This document shows positions 1 through 6,609 of a stretch of 64,000 bases of DNA, one piece after another (position 1 is the stretch's first letter; the number at the start of each line of letters is the position of its first letter). Position numbers and translations under genes: made by a program. The notes under the pieces are model-generated. The model ran no database searches. It was not told the DNA's origin and worked only from the letters and a program-made list of their open reading frames with translations. Source of the stretch: CATOSP01 sp965205385 (GTDB lineage Bacteria > Chloroflexota > Dehalococcoidia > Lucifugimonadales > UBA3495); contig CBDBGS010000007.1 in the NCBI GenBank assembly GCA_965205385.1, positions 434,001-498,000 on the forward strand. Direction: 5' to 3'.

Positions 1-59
1 GCGCGCCTGCGAGCCGGTTCAATCAAGTCCTCGTCGGCGCTCAACGTGATGTTCTTCAT
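1..59 (-). CDS. VapB-like antitoxin, N-terminal fragment (runs off left edge)
   Basis: The minus strand opens with ATG at position 59 and reads MKNITLSADEDLIEPARRRA before the window ends. This is the usual N-terminus of short ribbon-helix-helix antitoxins of the VapB/CopG kind, in which the first strand binds DNA and the helix pairs the dimer. A strong ribosome binding site (GGGAGGG) lies a few bases upstream. Only 19 complete codons are visible, so neither the toxin-binding C-terminus nor a toxin gene can be seen; a partner would be expected further left. The family call is inferred from the N-terminal motif only. Confidence 0.6.
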   Translation of the reverse strand, partial: MKNITLSADEDLIEPARRR

Positions 60-166
60 CCCGTTCCCTCCCTGCGTCGAATACACCAATACATCGTACA
101 CTAGCCTCGTGTTGGCGTAGCGCGGGAGTGGGACTAAAAGACACGTGGCACTGGGAGGGAAAGAAG

Positions 167-238
167 TGGGCCCGGCAGGTGTCGAACCTGCAACCTACCG
201 GTTATGAGCCGGCCGCTCTACCGCTGAGCTACGGGCCC
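167..238 (-). tRNA. tRNA with CAT anticodon (elongator Met, or Ile2)
   Basis: The minus strand folds as a complete 72-nt cloverleaf: a 7-bp acceptor stem (GGGCCCG/CGGGCCC), a 4-bp D stem (GCTC/GAGC), a 5-bp anticodon stem with loop CTCATAA, a 5-nt variable loop, a 5-bp T stem (GCAGG/CCTGC) with TTCGA in the loop, and discriminator A. CCA is not encoded. The acceptor pairs fully, so it is not initiator-like. CAT may be read as elongator Met or, after lysidine modification, as Ile(AUA); I cannot separate these by eye. Confidence 0.93.
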
Positions 239-426
239 CACCATCCCAGCTTATGCCCAGGCTTTTGACGGTGTCAAGAATGGCCGTCTAAACTGTGATT
301 TCAGGATTTACAGGATTACAGCGCCATGCGAATCCAATAATCTTATGAATCCCGGTTCAGACATTTGCGCCTAGGACCCCGAACGACCTCGGCCTGAGGG
401 GGGCAGAACATGGACGCGAGACCCTT

Positions 427-1797
427 CTACCCTATCCCCAACCGCTGGCGGTATTCGGGGTCGTAGGCGGCTAGGAGACCCAGTTCCACCAACTGCTCCT
501 GGGGCAGCCGCCGCACCGCATCTCCCCTAGTCGGCACACTGCCTACCACTGCGTCTTGGACCAGTTTCTCGTAGTCGGGTCCGCCCAGGCCCAACAATTG
601 CTGTAGCACGTGTTCGTTGTCTTGCCCAAACACCGGAGCGGGGCCGCGAATCTGAAGGGGCGTGCGGGAGAACTTGTAGGGGCGGCTGATGAACGGCCTG
701 GTGCCGATGTTCCGGTCTTCCGGGTAGGTTACGCGCTCGAAGAAGCCCCGGCTCTGGTAGTGCGGGTCGAAATGGACGTCCTTCCCCGTCAGAACCGGCC
801 CCGACGGAATGCCCAAAGCCTGCAAACGGTGCATCGCGTCATACTTGTCCAATCCCCTTGTCCACGCGGAGATAATCCCGTCCAGTTCGTCATGGTTGCG
901 CCGGCGCGCGAGAAGGTCGGAGAAACGCGGGTCGGCGGCCAACTCTTCCCTGCCCATCTCGCGACACATGTCCCGCCACTGCTCATCGCTGCCCACCGAG
1001 AGGGTGATCCATTCATCGCGGCCCGAGGCCGGGTAACAACCCTGGGGAGCGCGGTGGGGATGCCGGTTGCCGATGCGGTCGTTGTCCCGTCCGTTGGCGA
1101 TGCCGTCCATGATGAATTCGGAGAGGAACATCACGCCCGCCTGGTACATCCCGATGTCCACCCACTGGCCCTTGCCCGTCTGGTTGCGGTACCGCAACGC
1201 GCTGCCGATGGCGAACAGTGTCGTCCACGTCGATAAGAAATCGACGAAAGACGCCCCGGCCTTGGATGGGGCTTCGCCGGGATATCCCGTAACCCAGCAG
1301 TGGCCGTGGGTGCCCTCCTGGGTGGTTGCCTGGGCCGGGTAGTTGGCGTAGGGTCCCTGGCTGTGACCGTAGCCCGTATTGGAGACCATAATGATGTCGG
1401 GTTTGATCTTGCGAAGGTTGGGATAGTCCAACTCCCACCGCCGCATAACCCGGGGAGTGAAGTTCTCCATGACCACGTCGCTGATCTTCACCAATTCTAT
1501 GAATAACTCGCGGCCACGTTCGTCGGTGAGGTCCAATGTCAGGGAACGTTTGCCGCGGTGCATCAGGTTGTAGGTGGACGACCGGTTCCACCAGTCCTCG
1601 CCCAGCACGTTGTCGGGGAAACTGCCGGCCAACCCGGAGTTGCGCGTCGGGTCGGGGTGCCCTGGCCCCTCCACTTTGATTACCTCAGCCCCGAAATCCG
1701 TGAGCAGGCCCCCAGCATAGGGAAGGGCGAAGATGTAGGTGGAATCCAGGACCCGAATCCCTTCCAGCGGCAGTTGAGGCCCAGGCGGTTGGGGCAT
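427..1797 (-). CDS. CaiB/BaiF family (class III) CoA-transferase
   Basis: This 456-residue protein transfers CoA between carboxylic acids, forming acyl-CoA thioesters in the cytoplasm. The N-terminus has the family pattern (GIRVLDST, then LLTDFGAEVIKVEGPGHPDP), followed by SLTLDL and DVVMENFTP. The Asp expected to form the acyl-anhydride is present as D186 in GASFVDFLST. The length is a little above the usual 390-420. The substrate cannot be told from sequence. It is followed on the same strand by nothing nearby and preceded by a second CoA-transferase gene 88 bp upstream, so the two may be co-transcribed. The intervening gap holds short GTGGCC/CCACTA repeats. Confidence 0.9.
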   Translation of the reverse strand: MPQPPGPQLPLEGIRVLDSTYIFALPYAGGLLTDFGAEVIKVEGPGHPDPTRNSGLAGSFPDNVLGEDWWNRSSTYNLMHRGKRSLTLDLTDERGRELFIELVKISDVVMENFTPRVMRRWELDYPNLRKIKPDIIMVSNTGYGHSQGPYANYPAQATTQEGTHGHCWVTGYPGEAPSKAGASFVDFLSTWTTLFAIGSALRYRNQTGKGQWVDIGMYQAGVMFLSEFIMDGIANGRDNDRIGNRHPHRAPQGCYPASGRDEWITLSVGSDEQWRDMCREMGREELAADPRFSDLLARRRNHDELDGIISAWTRGLDKYDAMHRLQALGIPSGPVLTGKDVHFDPHYQSRGFFERVTYPEDRNIGTRPFISRPYKFSRTPLQIRGPAPVFGQDNEHVLQQLLGLGGPDYEKLVQDAVVGSVPTRGDAVRRLPQEQLVELGLLAAYDPEYRQRLGIG

Positions 1798-1812
1798 CTA
1801 AGGTTACCTCCC

Positions 1813-1887
1813 TGTGGTTTAGTGGCCGGTGGCCGGTGGTTAGTGGCCCGTGGTGGCTGACCACGGGTCACTAGCCGCTAGCCACTA
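1813..1887. repeat. Low-complexity repeats of GTGGCC / CCACTA units
   Basis: The 87-bp gap between two CoA-transferase genes is filled by near-tandem and inverted copies of AGTGGCC, GTGGTTAGTGG and CTAGCCACTAA. A similar mixture appears upstream of the MoxR gene at about 11458-11583. The units can pair with one another, so the transcript may fold. No function is known to me. Confidence 0.6.
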
Positions 1888-3078
1888 AATCGCGTTTTGC
1901 TGGCGTAGGCGGGTGAAGTCTTCTGGCGAGTATCCCAGTCCCTCGACGTAAATCTCCCGGTTGTGTTGGCCCAGCGTTGGGGCCGGGCCAAGGAGTTGGT
2001 AGGGGCAAAGGCCGAAGTTAAATAGCACCGCCGGAACTTTTATCCTGCCGATTACCGGGTGATCGACTTCCCGGTAGAAGCCCCGGGACTCGAGCTGGGG
2101 GCACTCGGCTAGCTCGGTGGGAGTCTGTACTACCCCGAAGAGCATTCGGGTTTCGGCGGCACGGCGGAACAGGTCCCATTTGCCCTTATCCTTGATCGAA
2201 TCGAGGATAAGGGCGTCCAACTCCTCGCCATGTTGCGGGCGCTGTCCGGCGTCGGCAAACCTGGGCTCCAGCATCTCTTCCGATTCAAAGAAGTTGGCGA
2301 TGTCTTCCCACGATGCTCCGCCACCTGTCTGCACGATGATCCATCCATCGGCGCAGGGCATTGGATGGGTGAATTCTCCTCCCGACGCCCGGCGCCTGGG
2401 TTGTGTCCCGCCCATAAATGGGTACATGGTCTGGGTGGCCATCATCGTCGAAGCGACGACCTCGGTCACTGATACGTCGATATGCTGGCCAAGCCCGGTG
2501 TTTCCCTGGTAGAAGAGCGAGACGGCGGTGGCGGCCGCGGCGTTGAGCCCGCCCTCGTATTGGGCCTGGAACCCTCCATGCTTCAGCGGTTCCCGACCCT
2601 GGATGCCGCTGATGCTCATAATCATGCCCATGGCGTAGTTGACGATCTCTTCACCCTCGTACTGGTTGTACGGGCCGTCCTGCCCAAATGGAGTGATGGA
2701 CGTCATGACCAAAGACGGGTTGATCTCTTCCAGGTCCGCGTGGGACAGACCCAGCCCCGCCAGGTAACCGGGTTTGTAGCTCTCGACGACGACGTCGACG
2801 TGCTGGGCCATCTCCTTCAGCAAGGCGCGGCCGGTGGTTGTTTCAAGGTTGAGGGTAGCCCCCTTCTTGTTAAGGTTCAGGGCCAAAAAGAAGAGGCTCT
2901 TTTCGGGGTGCGGGTCATCGTGGTAGAAGGGACCCATGCGGCGCAGAAGCGCACCCCGCGGCGGCTCCACTTTGAGGACGTCAGCCCCGTAGTCGGCCAG
3001 AAGCCGGGCGCAGAATGAGCCGGCGATGTCCTCGCTTAGGTCGAGGACTTTTACGCCTGTGAGGACACCATCGGGCAT
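1885..3078 (-). CDS. CaiB/BaiF family protein with Gln at the expected catalytic Asp
   Basis: From the ATG at 3078 this is a 397-residue CoA-transferase-family protein; a longer reading frame extends to 3234, but the family homology begins at MPDGVLTGVKVLDLSEDIAG, and a GGGGAAAG site sits just upstream of this ATG. Fold landmarks are clear: LLADYGADVLKVEPP, FFLALNLNKKG, VVVESYKPGYLAGLGL, TSITPFGQDGPY. Where active relatives carry Asp followed by an aromatic residue, this protein reads QAQYEGGL, putting Gln173 at that position. It may therefore have altered chemistry, be inactive alone, or act with a partner. A three-copy 13-bp repeat lies 16 bp upstream of the start. Confidence 0.82.
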   Translation of the reverse strand: MPDGVLTGVKVLDLSEDIAGSFCARLLADYGADVLKVEPPRGALLRRMGPFYHDDPHPEKSLFFLALNLNKKGATLNLETTTGRALLKEMAQHVDVVVESYKPGYLAGLGLSHADLEEINPSLVMTSITPFGQDGPYNQYEGEEIVNYAMGMIMSISGIQGREPLKHGGFQAQYEGGLNAAAATAVSLFYQGNTGLGQHIDVSVTEVVASTMMATQTMYPFMGGTQPRRRASGGEFTHPMPCADGWIIVQTGGGASWEDIANFFESEEMLEPRFADAGQRPQHGEELDALILDSIKDKGKWDLFRRAAETRMLFGVVQTPTELAECPQLESRGFYREVDHPVIGRIKVPAVLFNFGLCPYQLLGPAPTLGQHNREIYVEGLGYSPEDFTRLRQQNAI

Positions 3079-3093
3079 AGTCTTTCCCCTATA

Positions 3094-3132
3094 TTGGACC
3101 AGGTGTTTGGACCAGGTGTTTGGACCAGGTGT
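3094..3132. repeat. Three tandem 13-bp repeats (TTGGACCAGGTGT) before a CoA-transferase start
   Basis: TTGGACCAGGTGT occurs three times without interruption immediately upstream of the minus-strand CoA-transferase start at 3078. The core GGACCAGGT appears twice more, as an inverted pair, at 3238-3270. The placement in the leader or promoter could suit an operator, but it may equally be a simple slippage product. Confidence 0.85.
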
Positions 3133-3237
3133 TTGAGGGGCCGGCGCGCCGGAATCCCATCCTACCCCGGCGCGGCACACTGAGCGATTGGGAGCGTTTG
3201 GGATTGTAGCGGAAGCTGGATTTCGAGGCAACAAGCC

Positions 3238-3270
3238 ACCTGGTCCCAGAGTATGCCAGCGGGACCAGGT
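3238..3270 (-). terminator. Inverted repeat directly after the lactonase stop codon
   Basis: ACCTGGTCCC (3238-3247) and GGGACCAGGT (3261-3270) are perfect 10-bp arms around a 13-nt loop, immediately 3' of the minus-strand lactonase gene. The position suits a transcript-end hairpin, but no T-run follows, so a Rho-independent terminator is uncertain. The arms contain the same GGACCAGGT core as the tandem repeats at 3094-3132, so this could instead be a protein-binding site. Confidence 0.45.
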
Positions 3271-4317
3271 TCAGATCGCGGTGGTCAGTACCGACATGGG
3301 CCTTGCTCCCACTGCATAGGTCCGCAGGGGTGTGAGACCGCCGGTCTGGGAGTCGATGCTGTAGGCAGCCAGCTTGCCCGTTGCCGACCCCGCGGCGAAC
3401 ACGAACTTGCCCTGGGGGTCAAGGCTGAATGCGCTGGGTACAGCTTCGGTTGCCGCATGTCCCGCCGGTGTCAGACGGCCATCGGCGTCGACGGTAAAGC
3501 TGGCAATGCTATTGTGGCCCCGGTTGGGAACGAACAGGAATTCGCCGGAGGGCGAAAACTGTATCTGGGAACAGGTGTTGCGGGCCGTGACCCCCGCTGG
3601 CAGAGTGGATACGGTTTGGATGGCCGACAAGGTTCCAGACGGACCGATCTGATACGCGGACACGCTGCATCCCTGCTCGTTGGAGAAGTAAACGACATCC
3701 AGGCTGGGATGGAAGCAGTAATGGCGCGGTCCGGTCATGTCGTCCTGCTCCAACTGCAGCGGTGAGTTGGCGGTCAGGCTGCCGGTGGCCTCGTCGAACC
3801 GGAACTGGTAGATGCGGTTCGGGCCGGGGATGTTCTTGGGCGGTTCCAGTACGTTGTCGTTCTGCCGGGCAATGTGCGGCACGAACGCAAACCGGTTTGA
3901 GCGGTCGGTCTGCACCGCGTGGGCTCCCACCTCGGTGTCCAGCCAAGCCGTGGGAGCGCCGCCAAGACTGCCGTCACCGCCAATAGGATGGACCGCGACG
4001 TGGCCGCCCTGGTAATAAGCGGACAGCAGGAATTTGCCGGTGCGGTCCGTGGCCAGGAAGGCGGCAGCGCCGTCCGGCGTGACGGAACCGTTCTGAGTGA
4101 GTCCCCCGGTACTGTCGTCTATCCTGTGGCTGGTAATCTCGGGGACCTCCCTGTGTCCAATGTAAAGCGCGCCTCGGTCCGGGCTTATCGCTAGCAATGA
4201 CGGGCCTCCCGGAGCCGCGATTTCGCTCCGCAAGTCCAGATTGCCGGTGTTCTCGTCCATGGTGAAAACGGATACCTTGTTGTCATCCTGGGCTGCCACA
4301 TACACATAGGTTGTCAT
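3271..4317 (-). CDS. Beta-propeller lactonase family protein (6-phosphogluconolactonase-like)
   Basis: I chose the ATG at 4317 (MTTYVYVAAQDDNKVSVF), which has a GAGGT site 8 bases upstream; the frame stays open to 4422 but that part looks non-coding. The 348-residue product shows the seven-bladed YbhE-type pattern: repeated strands such as VSVFTMDENTGNL, LAISPDRGALYIGH, and HYCFHPSLDVVYFSNE, with FSPSGEFLFVPNRGHNSIA near the end. Members hydrolyse sugar lactones, classically 6-phosphogluconolactone in the pentose phosphate pathway, but many relatives have unknown substrates. It has no signal peptide. The gene heads a divergent region with the methyltransferase at 4502. Confidence 0.82.
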   Translation of the reverse strand: MTTYVYVAAQDDNKVSVFTMDENTGNLDLRSEIAAPGGPSLLAISPDRGALYIGHREVPEITSHRIDDSTGGLTQNGSVTPDGAAAFLATDRTGKFLLSAYYQGGHVAVHPIGGDGSLGGAPTAWLDTEVGAHAVQTDRSNRFAFVPHIARQNDNVLEPPKNIPGPNRIYQFRFDEATGSLTANSPLQLEQDDMTGPRHYCFHPSLDVVYFSNEQGCSVSAYQIGPSGTLSAIQTVSTLPAGVTARNTCSQIQFSPSGEFLFVPNRGHNSIASFTVDADGRLTPAGHAATEAVPSAFSLDPQGKFVFAAGSATGKLAAYSIDSQTGGLTPLRTYAVGARPMSVLTTAI

Positions 4318-4501
4318 GTTCGACCTCACTGGCCTGATTTTCGGGAAAGCTGACCGGAAGATAAGGGATGTTGGTTGCCCGTCCTGATTGTCACGGTAAT
4401 CGGGCCGGTAGACAAGCCCCATTTCTATGCTTCGGCATCCCCGCTCTACTGGCTCCTCACGCCAGTGGGCGGGCTACACGGACTAAAGTTGAGGATGGGG
4501 C

Positions 4502-5212
4502 ATGACATCGGGAGATTACTCGCCGGGATTTTACCGGGAATACGCGCGACAGTACGCCCAGGTTGCCGAGGAGTTCCGCCAGTCCGTTTACATTAAAAGC
4601 TCCCACGCACAGTTGAAGCACGACTGGGACCTGTGGGACAGGCTATTCAAGCTTGCGCCAGGAAAACGCGGGTTGGACGCGGGCTGCGGCGCGGGAGCCC
4701 GCGACGCGCTACATGCCTGGTCCTTAGGCTACTACGTGACAGGGGTCGACGCCATAGAAGAGAATATCCAGACAGCCCGGGACCTACACCCCGAGATCGC
4801 CGACCGGGTGTTGGTGGCGGACTTGGACCAACCGCTGCCCTTCCCGGACGAGACTTTCGACTTTGTGGCTTGCAACGCGGTTATCCGGCACATCGCGCCG
4901 GAAGTTGTGTATGTCACCGTATTGCCGGAGTTGGTCCGTGTCCTCCGTAACGGAGAGGCGCTCCAGATCATGATTAAGGACGGGAGCGGCGTGGTCACGG
5001 TATTTGACAGGGACTATGGCACGGAACGCAGCTTTCAGCTCTACGAGGAAGAGGAAGTATTGAAGTCACGGCAAGCGCGGGGGATGGAGCTGGTCCAACC
5101 CAGATCACGGGACCAACTAGGCGGACTCATGTACTTCACCGACCCCAAGCCCGTTGACCACTGCGTCTTCTTCGCGCTCAAGGTCTCGCCTGTCTATGGC
5201 GGGCCTGCCTAA
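4502..5212 (+). CDS. Class I SAM-dependent methyltransferase
   Basis: This 236-residue cytoplasmic protein has the Rossmann-type methyltransferase core: motif I GLDAGCGAGARDALHAW at about residues 59-75, an acidic residue after the second strand (VTGVDAIEENI), motif post-II (VLVADLDQPLPFPDETFDFVAC) and PELVRVLRNGEALQIMIKDG. It would transfer a methyl group from S-adenosylmethionine to an unknown acceptor. The gene is preceded by GAGG and a divergent 184-bp spacer shared with the lactonase. Its last 4 bp overlap the stop of the convergent alpha/beta hydrolase gene. Confidence 0.85.
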   Translation: MTSGDYSPGFYREYARQYAQVAEEFRQSVYIKSSHAQLKHDWDLWDRLFKLAPGKRGLDAGCGAGARDALHAWSLGYYVTGVDAIEENIQTARDLHPEIADRVLVADLDQPLPFPDETFDFVACNAVIRHIAPEVVYVTVLPELVRVLRNGEALQIMIKDGSGVVTVFDRDYGTERSFQLYEEEEVLKSRQARGMELVQPRSRDQLGGLMYFTDPKPVDHCVFFALKVSPVYGGPA

Positions 5213-6078
5213 CCCTCGCGCAGGAACTCCGAGATCAGCCGGGCCAACTCCTGGGGTTTGTGGTAGCCGATGTCGTGGATGGTGTCCGGCACCCAGTGAA
5301 CACGCCCATTCTTCAGGTCTTTTTCGGCGGCGGCGACCATTATCTGCCTGCGCCGCGAGAATTCGGAGTTCGCCCGGTCGGGCCTGGGTCCGGCGGCCAC
5401 GATGAGCGAGGGGCATGACATCCTGGGCAGGATGGCCGAGGGAGGCTCGTTCCACATTGACTGTAGCACCTGGTAGTGGTTGTCCGGGCGTAGGATATCT
5501 TGAATCTGCCCGTCCTCGTCCTCATAAACCATGGTCTGGACGACTCGCTCCAATTCCTCCGACCAGCAATCGGCCAGTTGGGTCCGCAGCCTTTCCAGGA
5601 ATTCTTCGCGGTCGCCCGTGACATTCCTCGGGCGAAGAGTCTCGGAGAACTCCTCCCATGTCCCGGTGGGCCAGAGGTGGCCGTTCAAGAACCCGCCGTC
5701 GATCATCACGACCCGGCTGACGCGCTCCGGGGAATAGGCCGCCAGCCCGCTGGCAACGTGGCCTCCCCAGGAATGTCCCAGGACTGCCGCCTGCGGAATT
5801 CCCAGATGGTCCATGAGTCCGCTCACGTCCTTGGACAAAGTGGCCCAATCGTACCCAGATGGAGCCTGGGTAGTCTGCCCGTGGCCCCGTTGGTCGGGCG
5901 CGACGATGCGGAAGTCGTTGCGAAGAAGCGGAGCGACGATGTCGTACCAGTGGGCCGAGGAAGCCAAGCCGTGCAGCGCCATCACCGGGGGGCCGTCCCC
6001 ACCCCAGTCCAGGTATCTCATGTTGATGTCGCCAAGCTCAACCCATGCCTCGGTGGGCCGGAATATCGGTGAGGTCAT
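5209..6078 (-). CDS. Alpha/beta hydrolase
   Basis: This 289-residue hydrolase has the oxyanion segment ALHGLASSAHWYD, the DQRGHGQT turn, the nucleophile elbow GHSWGG with Ser103, and a late His in TIHDIGYH, matching the Ser-His-Asp alpha/beta hydrolase fold. It lacks a signal peptide, so it acts in the cytoplasm, probably on an ester or a C-C bond in a catabolic intermediate; the substrate is unknown. The start overlaps the stop of ogt by 4 bp (ATGA), so translation is probably coupled and the gene is the last of a five-gene minus-strand run starting with the MoxR ATPase. Confidence 0.87.
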   Translation of the reverse strand: MTSPIFRPTEAWVELGDINMRYLDWGGDGPPVMALHGLASSAHWYDIVAPLLRNDFRIVAPDQRGHGQTTQAPSGYDWATLSKDVSGLMDHLGIPQAAVLGHSWGGHVASGLAAYSPERVSRVVMIDGGFLNGHLWPTGTWEEFSETLRPRNVTGDREEFLERLRTQLADCWSEELERVVQTMVYEDEDGQIQDILRPDNHYQVLQSMWNEPPSAILPRMSCPSLIVAAGPRPDRANSEFSRRRQIMVAAAEKDLKNGRVHWVPDTIHDIGYHKPQELARLISEFLREG

Positions 6079-6599
6079 GAGGTCGTGGTCCCCACGCTTC
6101 CCGCCTGCTCCATATCCAACAGCCGGGCCTTGACTCTTAGGCCGCCCGCCCCGTAACCCCGGAGGTCACCGTTGCTGGCGATGACCCGGTGACAGGGGAT
6201 AATCAGCGCGTAGCGGTTCTTGGCCATGGCCTGCCCCGCGGCTCGCGCCCCCCTGGGACTGCCAGCGGCCTCGGCCAGCCATGAGTAACTCCTAGTCTCG
6301 CCGGGTGGGATCTCCCTGCACGCCGTCCAAGCGGCCCGGTAGAACTCGGGAACATCCGTCATGTCCAGCTTTACGGACTCCAGGGCCCGTGTTTCTCCCT
6401 CGAAGTACCGTTCCAGGCAGTCCCGGACATCGGTAAACACCGAGGAGTCTTCGGTTGCGCCCTCTAACTCCGGGCCCAAGTCCTCCAAGGCTTCATCGGG
6501 AGTGGGTTTGAAACTTAGCCTTCTCAATCCCTTGCCGCTCCCCACCAGTCCGATCCAGCCCATGCCCATAGGCAATATTTGGTAGCTGTATTCCATCAC
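6075..6599 (-). CDS. ogt: Methylated-DNA-protein cysteine methyltransferase
   Basis: The 174-residue protein repairs O6-alkylguanine by moving the alkyl group to its own cysteine in a suicide reaction. The active-site motif IPCHRVIAS is complete with Cys136, preceded by the DNA-binding helix (GETRSYSWLAEAAGSPRGARAAG, where Arg inserts into DNA) and followed by LRGYGAGGLRVKARLLDME. The N-terminal half is a degenerate RNase H-like domain, as in Ogt/MGMT. It sits 11 bp after the transglutaminase-like gene and overlaps the next gene by 4 bp, so it is probably transcribed from the MoxR promoter. Confidence 0.95.
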   Translation of the reverse strand: MMEYSYQILPMGMGWIGLVGSGKGLRRLSFKPTPDEALEDLGPELEGATEDSSVFTDVRDCLERYFEGETRALESVKLDMTDVPEFYRAAWTACREIPPGETRSYSWLAEAAGSPRGARAAGQAMAKNRYALIIPCHRVIASNGDLRGYGAGGLRVKARLLDMEQAGSVGTTTS

Positions 6600-6609
6600 C
6601 CCAACCTCG

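Noticed and set aside
1013..1591. Long antisense frames (e.g. 192 codons) within CoA-transferase genes.
   Set aside because: High GC content and codon bias create open frames on the other strand; they have no motif or start signal.
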